Source of the DNA: a bacterium
GTDB taxonomy: Bacteria; UBA4055
Assembly: GCA_029559475.1 (NCBI GenBank)
Contig: JAKQBN010000076.1
Location: 1 to 64,000 of the forward strand
Length of the DNA stretch: 64,000 nt
Reading direction: 5' to 3'
The position numbers and the translations under genes are program-made. Shown here in pieces: positions 43,136-52,072 of the stretch; positions within the stretch are counted from its first letter, which is position 1, and every line of letters starts with the position of its first letter. The notes under the pieces are model-generated. The model had not been told where the DNA came from, did not search any database, and worked only from the letters and a program-made list of their open reading frames with translations.

Positions 43136-46054
43136 ATGAAAAAAATTGTAATTCTCCTGATTTTCTGCGCCTTTACATTAATTAACGCAACTTTACCAAA
43201 AACGTATGATTGCGTCAAAACGTCAGAGCAGATGACTGTTGACGGTAAAGCTTTGGAACTAAGCTGGAGTGCAGCTCAGTGGACAGATTATTTTATTGAC
43301 ATAGAAGGTGATTATAAGCCTCTTCCCTATTACAAAACCAGGGTCAAGATGCTCTGGGATGATGAATATTTGTATTTTTATGCGGAAATGGAAGAAGATC
43401 ATATCTGGGCATATCTGTCGGAAAGGGACGCGGTGATCTACCATGACAATGACTTTGAAATATTTATCGATCCCGACAACGATACTTTCAATTATTACGA
43501 ACTTGAATTTAACGCTTTAGGAACGCTATGGGATCTTATGCTGACTAAGCCCTACAAAGATAACGGACAGGCTGTCGATGCATGGGATGTCAGAGGTATT
43601 AAATACGCGATCGATCTAAATGGCACTCTCAACGACCCGTCAGATAAAGATGAAGGATGGAAAATTGAAGTCGCCATTCCGTGGTCCGCTCTTGAGGAAT
43701 GCGCGAGACACAACGGAGCACCCTATCCCGGCGAAGAATGGAAGATCAATTTCTCAAGAGTCGAATGGGATACTGACATTATTGGAGGGAAATACATAAA
43801 AAAGACCGGTCATCCGGAGCATAACTGGGTCTGGTCTCCCCAGGGTGAAATTGCAATGCATATACCTCAAAGATGGGGGAGCGTAAAATTTGTTTATCCT
43901 TTAAGTCTTGTGAGCAAAGGCGGAAGCGCATATTCCATCGTTATCCCGAAAAAAGCATCAAGGGAAGAGATCCGGGCATCCAAGCTGCTAAAAGATTATA
44001 TAAAAAAAGTAACTGACTGCGACCTTCCGGTCTCAGTTTCGGACAAACCTGCCAAAGGAAAATCAATAATGATTTCCAAGTCTGATAGCATTTCCGAAGC
44101 GGACGGATTCTTAGTCAGAACCGATAATGAGAACATCATAATCGAGGGCGGAGATGATAAAGGATGCATTTACGGGGTCTGCGAGTTTCTGGAGCGGTTC
44201 GCCGGGATAAAATATTACAGCCCCGACTATGTATTGATCCCGAAAAATATGGACATCGGACTTCCCTGTATCAATATTTCAGGTTCGTCGCCTAACACTT
44301 ACAGAAACGTTCACGGAACATTTACCGAGAATCAGGATTACAAGGATTTCAGACGCCTTGATGACATCAGAGATGCTTTCGCTGACAATTATTACGTTCA
44401 TACTTTCAACAAACTTGTTCCGTGGCAGACATATTTTAAAGATCATCCGGAATATTTCTGTTATATGAACGGAAAAAGGATAATAGACCAGCTCTGCCTT
44501 ACAAATCCTGATGTTCTCAAAATAACTGTCGAAAAACTAAAGAAGGAAATGAAACGGCAGCCCGATCATAAAGTTTGGTCTGTAAGCCAGAATGATAATT
44601 TTTCATACTGTCAGTGCGATAAGTGTAAAAAGATCATAGAAGAGGAAAAAAGCCCCGCCGGACCGCTGATCAGATTCGTGAATAAAGTCGCGGAAAAATT
44701 TCCTGATAAAACCATTTCCACACTAGCTTATGAATGGAGTAGAAAAGCGCCTGAAACAACAAAACCTCGGGATAATGTTCAGGTGATGCTCTGCACTATA
44801 GAGCTTAATAGAAGCAGATCCATTGAGACAGATCCCGGCAGCGCGTCTTTTCTTACCGATATAGATGAGTGGAGAAAGATCTGCGATTATATTTACCTTT
44901 GGGATTATACCGTCGATTTTGCGCATCATTACTGCCCGTTCCCTAATCTACATGTTCTTCAGCCTAACATTCGGCTTTTTGTAAGTAAAGGAGTTAAAGA
45001 GCATTTCCAGCAGTCGAACACAGCGACCGGACACGAATTTTCGGAATTAAAATCATATCTCCTTTCAAAACTGTTATGGGATCCGGATTCAGACGCAAAA
45101 AAAATAATTGATGAATTCATCGACGGTTACTATGGAAAAGCCGCACCGTGGATCAGAAGATACATTTATCATCTTCAGGACGAAGTGATTAAGACAGGTG
45201 AACGGCTAGATATTTACGGTCCGCCTACAAATTATAAAAATACTTTCCTTTCAGCTCAGAACATCTCTGACTATAATTATTATTTCGATGAGGCTGAAAA
45301 AGCATCGGCGGAAGATACTGTAAAACTTCTTCATGTGCGTACAGCCAGAATGCAGCTTCAGTACGCGATGATGGAGATCGGAAAAAGCGATATGTTCGGA
45401 ACCCGCGGCTGGTACGTCGAAAAAAACGGCGACTTTACTCCGGATGAAAAAATGATGAACGCTCTCAATTCATTCGAGAGAACGGCAATCGAAGCCGGCT
45501 GTAAATATGTTAATGAATCCTGCCTTTCCGTTGAAGAATACTGCGCATCCACAAAAAGATTTATCAATATGCAGGTCAAAGATAATCTCGCTTTCAGAAA
45601 GAAGGTTAAGGCGGATCCGCTGCCGGCTCAAAAATATAGTGGCGGAGACCTTGCTCTACTCACGAACGGCGTAAGGGGAGCTAACGATTTCAGAGTTCAC
45701 TGGCTTGGTTGGGAGGCTCAGGACTGTTCGCTTACGCTCGATCTGGATATGATAACTCCTGCTTCCAGGATCGAAATTTCGACACTCTGGGACCCGACAA
45801 GCTGGATCTTCCATCCTCTTTCGATCTCATGTTCGGTATCTGATGACGGCTTCAGCTACAGATTTATTGATAAGCATTCAGTCGTTACGGATCAGAAAGA
45901 GGATAGCGTGAACAGAACATTCGCTTTCAACACTCCGGCTCAGAAGTTCAGATATATCAGATTTGAAATAAAAGGTACGATACACAATTACGACTGGCAT
46001 GCATCTGCAGGAGGGGATTCGTGGTTCTTCGTCGATGAGATCGTAGTAAAATAA
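43136..46054 (+). CDS. Secreted CBM9-like / DUF4838 glycosidase-like protein
   Basis: From the ATG at 43136 (GGAG six bases upstream; an upstream TTG is less likely) this is 972 residues with signal peptide KIVILLIFCAFTLINA. Domain order: a CBM9-like beta-sandwich (about 25-250; VKMLWDDEYLYFYAEMEEDHIWAYL, HDNDFEIFIDPDND); an alpha-glucuronidase N-terminal-like domain (about 260-385; GCIYGVCEFLERFAGIKYY); a DUF4838 barrel (about 400-690; CQCDKCKKI, YIYLWDYTVDFAHHYCPFPN, GHEFSELKSYLLSKLLWDPD); a helical region; and a C-terminal discoidin-like domain (about 865-972). This combination is found in secreted proteins of polysaccharide degraders. Substrate is unknown and no other carbohydrate-active gene is nearby. 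Confidence 0.75.
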   Translation: MKKIVILLIFCAFTLINATLPKTYDCVKTSEQMTVDGKALELSWSAAQWTDYFIDIEGDYKPLPYYKTRVKMLWDDEYLYFYAEMEEDHIWAYLSERDAVIYHDNDFEIFIDPDNDTFNYYELEFNALGTLWDLMLTKPYKDNGQAVDAWDVRGIKYAIDLNGTLNDPSDKDEGWKIEVAIPWSALEECARHNGAPYPGEEWKINFSRVEWDTDIIGGKYIKKTGHPEHNWVWSPQGEIAMHIPQRWGSVKFVYPLSLVSKGGSAYSIVIPKKASREEIRASKLLKDYIKKVTDCDLPVSVSDKPAKGKSIMISKSDSISEADGFLVRTDNENIIIEGGDDKGCIYGVCEFLERFAGIKYYSPDYVLIPKNMDIGLPCINISGSSPNTYRNVHGTFTENQDYKDFRRLDDIRDAFADNYYVHTFNKLVPWQTYFKDHPEYFCYMNGKRIIDQLCLTNPDVLKITVEKLKKEMKRQPDHKVWSVSQNDNFSYCQCDKCKKIIEEEKSPAGPLIRFVNKVAEKFPDKTISTLAYEWSRKAPETTKPRDNVQVMLCTIELNRSRSIETDPGSASFLTDIDEWRKICDYIYLWDYTVDFAHHYCPFPNLHVLQPNIRLFVSKGVKEHFQQSNTATGHEFSELKSYLLSKLLWDPDSDAKKIIDEFIDGYYGKAAPWIRRYIYHLQDEVIKTGERLDIYGPPTNYKNTFLSAQNISDYNYYFDEAEKASAEDTVKLLHVRTARMQLQYAMMEIGKSDMFGTRGWYVEKNGDFTPDEKMMNALNSFERTAIEAGCKYVNESCLSVEEYCASTKRFINMQVKDNLAFRKKVKADPLPAQKYSGGDLALLTNGVRGANDFRVHWLGWEAQDCSLTLDLDMITPASRIEISTLWDPTSWIFHPLSISCSVSDDGFSYRFIDKHSVVTDQKEDSVNRTFAFNTPAQKFRYIRFEIKGTIHNYDWHASAGGDSWFFVDEIVVK

Positions 46055-46062
46055 TTATCAGA

Positions 46063-46671
46063 TCACTTAAGTTCGGTTTTCTTTTTTTCCTGCCTCTCGG
46101 CTATCTCAGGGTAAAGCTCTTTCAGGCAGTCCGGGCAAAGAGAATGAGAAAACTTTGCGTCTGACCTGTCAGATATATATTTTTCAACTTCGGACCAGTA
46201 ACCTTTATCGTCCCGTACTTTTTTACATGAAGAACAGATAGGTAAAAGTCCCTGAAGGGTTTTAAGTTCGCTCCTCAGGCTGTTGATTACTGTCTCAAGC
46301 TTGAGAAGTTTGGTGATGTCTCTAAGTTCTTCGACGATATATTTCAGATCACCGTTATTTTCAAAAACCGGTGTTGCGGTTATCTCCTCGAATATTTCTT
46401 TTCCGTCGTAAATATGTTTATGCACAGTCCTAACAAATACCTTTGTCTCGATACATTCTCTGAGAGGACAGATTTCGCCGTAATCAGAACAACATCTTTC
46501 CCTTCCGTGAGTGAGCGAATAGCATTTTACGTTAGTTGTATTATCAGTTTTCAAAAGCTCCGAGGCTTTCTTATTCATCGAAAGCACACGATAGTCTTTA
46601 TCGATCACTAAAACAGAAAACGACAGATTATCATATACATTGCATCCTATTTTATCACGTTCGCAGGTCAT
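46063..46671 (-). CDS. PAS-domain protein with C-terminal cysteine motif
   Basis: Protein of 202 residues. One PAS domain (about 10-125; NLSFSVLVIDKDYRVLSMNKKA, then VEELRDIT) carries an inserted cysteine cluster, KCYSLTHGRERCCSDYGEICPLRECIET. A short coiled coil leads to LLPICSSCKKVRDDKGYWSEVEKYI and HSLCPDCLKELYP, a CxxC...CxxC module also seen at the end of some sensor and response-regulator proteins. There is no kinase, cyclase or DNA-binding output, so it is a stand-alone sensor or adaptor. Metal or redox sensing through the cysteines is inferred. ACGGAGG precedes the ATG. It lies 70 bases downstream of the radical SAM gene. Confidence 0.75.
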   Translation of the reverse strand: MTCERDKIGCNVYDNLSFSVLVIDKDYRVLSMNKKASELLKTDNTTNVKCYSLTHGRERCCSDYGEICPLRECIETKVFVRTVHKHIYDGKEIFEEITATPVFENNGDLKYIVEELRDITKLLKLETVINSLRSELKTLQGLLPICSSCKKVRDDKGYWSEVEKYISDRSDAKFSHSLCPDCLKELYPEIAERQEKKKTELK

Positions 46672-46741
46672 AAAAGCCTCCGTTTGTTAATTATAATATA
46701 AAGAAATATTCTGCCGGAAAAAACAATAATCTATTAATACT

Positions 46742-49198
46742 TCATTTCAGCTTGATGTTCAGACTGCTTTGCTTGAACTTGTAAAAATCGCATAAAGTCG
46801 TTAGGAACAAGTTCAGATCGAATTTTTCTCCGTAGAATATTTCAATTCTGCCTTCAGGAATATTTATCAGAACTTTAGAGAACTGTTTCTTTTTCAGTCC
46901 GTCTTTAGAAACTTGAGCTTCATATATTCCTTCCCCGATCCTGACAACGGTGGACTTGATATGAAATTTACTAATAAAGGAATTATCGATATTTTTATCG
47001 GAAGGAACTGAAATAATGACCTTATTTTCGGTTTTCGATATGATATGCCCGTACCCCTGTGCGTTTTTCTCGAAATCAACTATGAATTTATCAGTTGGTA
47101 TTATGCCCTTTATTACCTCTGCATGCTCAGAATCGCACGAAAATATTACGGTATCGCGCCCCAGAAGATGTTCATTCTCAAATCGGCTCCTGCTATTAAA
47201 TCTTAAGAACCTTTTTACATGATCCGATCCTGAACCGAGAGTTCTGTACAACGCGGACGAAAATACCGCCCCGAGATATTTATCGCTCAATCCGCAGCAT
47301 TTATCACTTAAAAATACCGGCATTTCCAGATCAACACCGCTGTTAAAATCCGCCTGATTCTTCTTCAGTTCTTCAACAGAAAGATTTTTTCCCCTTTTAA
47401 ATTCCATTACCGCTTCGCGTTGATCATTAGTAATGCAGGCTCCGCATGAATTGCACTTCGAATTTAAGTTTTTGATCCTGCTGCATGTTGATATGCCTTC
47501 GAATTTTTTTGATCTTTCCTGTGCTAATGAAAGAAATTCCTTCTTAATATTTGAGTTGAAGTGTGAATAGTTTAAATTGTTGTTCAGAAATGCGTCCGTA
47601 TCGGGCTCAAGTACTTTAAGGTTACTGCACAGACTATCATAGAATTTCTTATCTATAGAATCGTAATACAAAGAACATGTTTCATTTAACGTTTTCTGAA
47701 CGGCATCATAGAATTCAGCCGAACCGTTCCTTAATAGGATCTGAGATACAAAGTATTCATAGACCGAACCTGCTTTTCTGAACTCGAACCCTGCGGAAAC
47801 AATCATTTTCGAGACTCTCTCTATGATATTCTGCATTATGCCGATATTGTAAGCTCTTTCGTATCCGATCGGAGTACCGGGAAATCTTACAAGAGGCGTC
47901 AGTGAAAATACTATCCTGGGCGGTCTGGGTCTTGACTGTAATTGAAATTTAATAAATTCAAGCAGTTCGTTCAGTTCTTTATAATCTTCTTCATTTTCCA
48001 GACCTGTACCTATCAGGAAAATTTTAAGGGTTCTGACAGGAGATTTCAGTATAGATGACAGGCTTTGTTCAAGTTCATTTTTGTCAAGATCCTTGGAAAG
48101 ATAATTCCTGAGCCGTTCCGATATCCCTTCCAGCCCGCATGTAATGCTGGTCTTCCCGGCGAACTGAAGCAGTTTAAGGAACTCGCTTCTTATTGAAAGC
48201 ACATCGAACCTCTGGCTTTTTAATGAAACGATCCTGAAATTTTTATGTAGCTCACCGATTATCTCTTCGATCCCGGAATGGGCGTTGAAATTGAAACTGA
48301 AAATGCCCGCTTCGCTCGAACCGTTCAGTTTTTTTAACTCCGAACCGGCTTTGATCACATCATCTTTCATTATCTCACTGTAAGGTTTAGTTCTGAAACT
48401 TTCGTTGCAGAAAGAGCAGAACCATTGGCAGCCTCTGCTTATAACGATGTTCGCTGAATCGGGATCATCTTTGAAAAGCAGCGGAACGCCTGAAGGCTGG
48501 ATCATCTCTTTGTAATTAACCGAAATAGTACTCTTGACCCCGCTTTCGCCTGATAACGGCGTTACAACCGGAAATTCTTTAAATAATTCCGCTGTGATGA
48601 CTGACTTCTTCGATCCTGATCTTTTCAGCTCCTTAATCTTTGAAAAGAATCTGACTATATCCTCCGGATCGTCGCCGGTATAAACTATATCAACAGGCGA
48701 TCTTTCGTGCATAAGAAAATGACTGTTCGCGCTGTTCGATCCGCCGAGGACAATAAGAGGCTGATCCTCCATCAATATCCTTGTTGAATGATCTGTTTCT
48801 ATCCCGCTTTCGCGCAGAAGAGTTTCGATATTGAGAAATTCCTGAACGAGCGAATTCGATACTGCGATCACGTCGAATTCAGCAGTTTCTACCTTAGTTT
48901 TAACCGGCAATAATAACGGTATATTATTTTTTCTGAACAGTTCAAGGTCGGAAAGCGGAGGAAGATAACACATATCCGCAAATGCGCCATGAATACCTGT
49001 TATGAGCCTGTATAACAGCGGATGAGTGAATGACTGAGATGTATCTCTGTAAGTTGACAGCCTGCAGATAAGGACTTTCAGATCAGAATTGAAAAAATCT
49101 TCACCATCCAGCGTATTGAATTCCTTACCGCTGTAATAAATGCCGTTCTGCGGCAGTCTGTGCGACAATTTTTCAAATATGCTCTCATAATTTTTCAT
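46742..49198 (-). CDS. B12-binding-type radical SAM protein
   Basis: Protein of 818 residues resembling the TIGR03960-type family. The N-terminal ~230 residues look like a degenerate cobalamin-binding/Rossmann domain (VIAVSNSLVQEFLNIETLLRESGI, IVLGGSNSANSHFL). The radical SAM core has ISRGCQWFCSFCNESFRTKPYSEI, a CxxxCxxC cluster motif, then TCGLEGISERLRNYL and IFLIGTGLENEEDYKELNELL. The C-terminal part has a second Cys-rich site, CNSCGACIT, which may hold another Fe-S cluster. In many bacteria related proteins precede a TIGR03936-type partner; none is present here. Substrate is unknown. The Shine-Dalgarno at the chosen ATG is poor, so the start is uncertain by a few codons. Confidence 0.75.
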   Translation of the reverse strand: MKNYESIFEKLSHRLPQNGIYYSGKEFNTLDGEDFFNSDLKVLICRLSTYRDTSQSFTHPLLYRLITGIHGAFADMCYLPPLSDLELFRKNNIPLLLPVKTKVETAEFDVIAVSNSLVQEFLNIETLLRESGIETDHSTRILMEDQPLIVLGGSNSANSHFLMHERSPVDIVYTGDDPEDIVRFFSKIKELKRSGSKKSVITAELFKEFPVVTPLSGESGVKSTISVNYKEMIQPSGVPLLFKDDPDSANIVISRGCQWFCSFCNESFRTKPYSEIMKDDVIKAGSELKKLNGSSEAGIFSFNFNAHSGIEEIIGELHKNFRIVSLKSQRFDVLSIRSEFLKLLQFAGKTSITCGLEGISERLRNYLSKDLDKNELEQSLSSILKSPVRTLKIFLIGTGLENEEDYKELNELLEFIKFQLQSRPRPPRIVFSLTPLVRFPGTPIGYERAYNIGIMQNIIERVSKMIVSAGFEFRKAGSVYEYFVSQILLRNGSAEFYDAVQKTLNETCSLYYDSIDKKFYDSLCSNLKVLEPDTDAFLNNNLNYSHFNSNIKKEFLSLAQERSKKFEGISTCSRIKNLNSKCNSCGACITNDQREAVMEFKRGKNLSVEELKKNQADFNSGVDLEMPVFLSDKCCGLSDKYLGAVFSSALYRTLGSGSDHVKRFLRFNSRSRFENEHLLGRDTVIFSCDSEHAEVIKGIIPTDKFIVDFEKNAQGYGHIISKTENKVIISVPSDKNIDNSFISKFHIKSTVVRIGEGIYEAQVSKDGLKKKQFSKVLINIPEGRIEIFYGEKFDLNLFLTTLCDFYKFKQSSLNIKLK

Positions 49199-49310
49199 AA
49201 GCGTAAAAGTATTGATAAAAATTGTTAAAAGCGATAAAATAATGAAAAAAAAACTTTATTTAAAGAACTGACTTAACTATATTCTAAATGTGAATAAATG
49301 AGGAGTACTG

Positions 49311-51041
49311 ATGCATTATCTGAGCGAAGAACATGTTTTTATTTTTCTGGTGCAGCTTTTCGTAGTATTAACGGCGGCAAAAATACTGGGCAGCCTGTTT
49401 CATAAAAAGGGAATGCCTTCCCTTGCCGGCGAGATCATAGCCGGTATAATTCTGGGACCAACGATATTCGGCAGGTTCTTTCCTCACCTTCATTCAGAAC
49501 TTTTTCCGTCAGATCTTATTCAGCAGAATATGCTTGAAACAGTATCATGGATAGGGCTTTTATATCTTCTTCTTGTCACCGGTTTTGAAGTTCATTTATC
49601 AAGCGCGTTAAAGAACGGAAGCAAAGCTTTCGTGATCGCTCTGATCGGCATATTAGTGCCTTTCGTCATAACATTTTTATCTTTCTACTGGCAGCCCGAC
49701 ATGGCTAGATATATGGGTCCAGAAACTGATAAACTTTCGTTCACGGTATTTCTTTCTATAGCCGCATCTATAGGAGCCCTCGCCGTTATAGCAAGAGTTC
49801 TGCACGATCTCGAAATAATTAAATCCGATCTCGGTTTCTTGACTTTATCGGTTTTTATAGTGAACGATCTTATAGGCTGGCTGCTTTTTGCGGTTTATAT
49901 CGGATTTGTTTCTCAGAAAGGCAATCCTGACCTGTCGCCCGTTTTTCAGACGATGGGTCTGGCTCTTCTGTTCGGCGCATTCAGTCTGACCATAGGCAGC
50001 AGACTGGTAGGCGCGGCGACAAAAAGACTGTATAAAATGGATCTTCCCCAGCCGGCTACAATAGTGACTTTTATTTCTCTAATTGCAATCGTATGCGGCG
50101 CTGCAACGCAGTGGATCGGTGTGCACGCGATCATCGGATTCTTTTTCGCCGGTATAATGGCAGGGAACGCAAATGAGATATCTGAAAGAACAAGAGAGAT
50201 CATTTCACAGATGGTCCATTCAGTATTCGTGCCTGTCTTCTTTGCCTCGATCGCATTAAAGGTTGATTTTATTAAAAATATCGATATTTATATTACAATT
50301 CTTTTCACGGTGATCGCTATCTCCGGTAAATTCGCCGGAGCTTGGATAGGAGCAAGAATGATCAAAGTTCCGAAAGACGATGCTCTGTCCCTTGGAATAG
50401 CTTTCATTACGGGGGGAGCGATGGAGATCATACTCGGTCTTCTTGCTCTTGAACTGGGAATAATTTCCGAGATCACTTATGTGGCCATCGTTTTTGGAGC
50501 CGTACTTTCTTCCGTACTCGTCGGACCACTGCTTTCGATCTCGATAAAAAGCAGAGACAGCTTTCTTATCGGTTCCTATCTTCACAGAGAAAGTATCATT
50601 ACGGAATTGAAAGGCAACAATAAAAACGCAGTTATTTCTGAGTTGTGTTCGAAAATATCACCCGTCCTGAAAAATATTTCATGCTCGGACATTCAGAAAG
50701 CGGTTTACGAAAGAGAAGAGCTGATGGGTACCGGAATGGAAAAAGGGCTTGCGGTACCGCACGGAAGATTAGATAAACTTGATAAACCTGTAATAGCTTT
50801 CGGCAGATCTTATGGAGGGGTCGACTGGGATTCCGCCGACGGTTCGCCAGCGCATTTCATATTCATGATACTTCTGCCGCAAAAAGATGAGAACAAACAG
50901 GTTCAGATACTAGCGAGCATAGCCAGAACCCTATCGCAGCCTGAATATCAGAGCTTCCTTCTCCAGACTTCTGACCATGAAAGAATTTATCAGTCATTGA
51001 AAAAGAGACTAAAGGAAAATTCTCCTAAAAGAAAGAAATGA
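49311..51041 (+). CDS. CPA2 cation/proton antiporter fused to PTS EIIA-2 domain
   Basis: Protein of 576 residues. The first ~415 are a Kef/NhaS-type antiporter with about 12 helices (SLAGEIIAGIILGPTIFGRF, LLVTGFEVHLSSALKNG, GVHAIIGFFFAGIMAG, ITGGAMEIILGLLALELG). The last ~145 are a fructose-type EIIA domain. Its phospho-His is in KGLAVPHGRLDKL, followed by PVIAFGRSYGGVDWDS and FMILLPQKDENKQVQILASIARTLS. Such fusions suggest control of ion exchange by the phosphotransferase system or by the local phosphate state. No EI, HPr or sugar EII gene lies in the window. AGGAG precedes the ATG, and the stop overlaps the next gene by four bases. Confidence 0.9.
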   Translation: MHYLSEEHVFIFLVQLFVVLTAAKILGSLFHKKGMPSLAGEIIAGIILGPTIFGRFFPHLHSELFPSDLIQQNMLETVSWIGLLYLLLVTGFEVHLSSALKNGSKAFVIALIGILVPFVITFLSFYWQPDMARYMGPETDKLSFTVFLSIAASIGALAVIARVLHDLEIIKSDLGFLTLSVFIVNDLIGWLLFAVYIGFVSQKGNPDLSPVFQTMGLALLFGAFSLTIGSRLVGAATKRLYKMDLPQPATIVTFISLIAIVCGAATQWIGVHAIIGFFFAGIMAGNANEISERTREIISQMVHSVFVPVFFASIALKVDFIKNIDIYITILFTVIAISGKFAGAWIGARMIKVPKDDALSLGIAFITGGAMEIILGLLALELGIISEITYVAIVFGAVLSSVLVGPLLSISIKSRDSFLIGSYLHRESIITELKGNNKNAVISELCSKISPVLKNISCSDIQKAVYEREELMGTGMEKGLAVPHGRLDKLDKPVIAFGRSYGGVDWDSADGSPAHFIFMILLPQKDENKQVQILASIARTLSQPEYQSFLLQTSDHERIYQSLKKRLKENSPKRKK

Positions 51042-52027
51042 AAACTGAAAACGCACGTCTGGGATACGTAGATTTTATCAAAGGTTTCGGCATAATACTT
51101 GTCGTTATAGGTCATGCAACCATCCCCCGTTCGGAATGGATATATTCTTTCCATGTACCGCTTTTTTTCTTTATTTCCGGCTATGTTAATAAAGAAAGAA
51201 CCTTTTTTGAAAATTTAAGATCGAAGCTAAGCAGTATTTATTTCCCGTTCGTTATCTTTAATATTCTGACATGGATCTTCTTTTTCATAATAACCTTGTT
51301 AAAAGGCGATATTACAAACAGCAGCAACAAAGTAAACCTCTTCAGGACGATAATCGGTTTTGAAAACAGCGTTCCGCAGAACGGTCCTCTCTGGTTCCTT
51401 CTTTGTCTGTTCACAGTTTCAATCATCTACAGTATTTTATGCATTTTAAAAAATGAGTATCTAAAATTCCTTTTAGTTGTATGCGTCGGAACGGGTGGTT
51501 ATTTTTTATCTGAACTTTATACTGATCTTCCATTCAAAATCGAAACCGCGATGGTAATGCTGTTCTTTTTTTATACCGGAAGTATTATTTCTAAAACAGG
51601 AATTTCAGCAAAAATCGATAATATTCCATTGATCCACGTACTCAACATTTCATTTGCTTTGAGCTTTCTGCACTATCTGCTGAATGCTTGGAATATAAGT
51701 TCTTCAGGAATAGAAAGAGTGAGCGTGCTTGAAAACCGCTACGGAACCGTTCTGCTTTTCTTTCTGTCTGCTTTTGCAGCTGTTTCGTACATTTTTATTC
51801 TTTCGAAAAAGATCGATAATATTAGATCAATTAACTTTCTCGGTGAAAATTCTTTACTGATCCTTTGCTTTCATTACCCTGTCTTGCAGTATATTGAAAG
51901 GATACATCCCGCATTTCTTTCAGATAATTTCTTTCTCGATTTTATATCCTCCGGCCTGACAATTGCTTTATGCATACCGCTTATATATTTGTCAAAGACC
52001 GTTTTTCGCTTGATTTTGAAACAATAA
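51038..52027 (+). CDS. Acyltransferase 3 family membrane protein
   Basis: Protein of 329 residues with about ten membrane helices. The N-terminus YVDFIKGFGIILVVIGHATIP carries the catalytic-type His of the acyltransferase-3 family, and SFHVPLFFFISGYV is the second hallmark. The C-terminal half includes NFLGENSLLILCFHYPVLQYIERIH. Members O-acetylate or O-succinylate surface sugars, LPS or peptidoglycan at the membrane. The ATG overlaps the antiporter stop (ATGA), so they are coupled, though a functional link is not obvious. Confidence 0.88.
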   Translation: MKTENARLGYVDFIKGFGIILVVIGHATIPRSEWIYSFHVPLFFFISGYVNKERTFFENLRSKLSSIYFPFVIFNILTWIFFFIITLLKGDITNSSNKVNLFRTIIGFENSVPQNGPLWFLLCLFTVSIIYSILCILKNEYLKFLLVVCVGTGGYFLSELYTDLPFKIETAMVMLFFFYTGSIISKTGISAKIDNIPLIHVLNISFALSFLHYLLNAWNISSSGIERVSVLENRYGTVLLFFLSAFAAVSYIFILSKKIDNIRSINFLGENSLLILCFHYPVLQYIERIHPAFLSDNFFLDFISSGLTIALCIPLIYLSKTVFRLILKQ

Positions 52028-52072
52028 ATAGATATATTTTTTCATTATTTACAATAAAAAAGGAGCTGTGAA

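Noticed and set aside
43136..46054. CQCDKC in the glycosidase-like protein as a Fe-S or radical enzyme site
   Set aside because: The protein has a signal peptide and is secreted; the motif is more likely a disulfide or metal-structural site of the DUF4838 fold.
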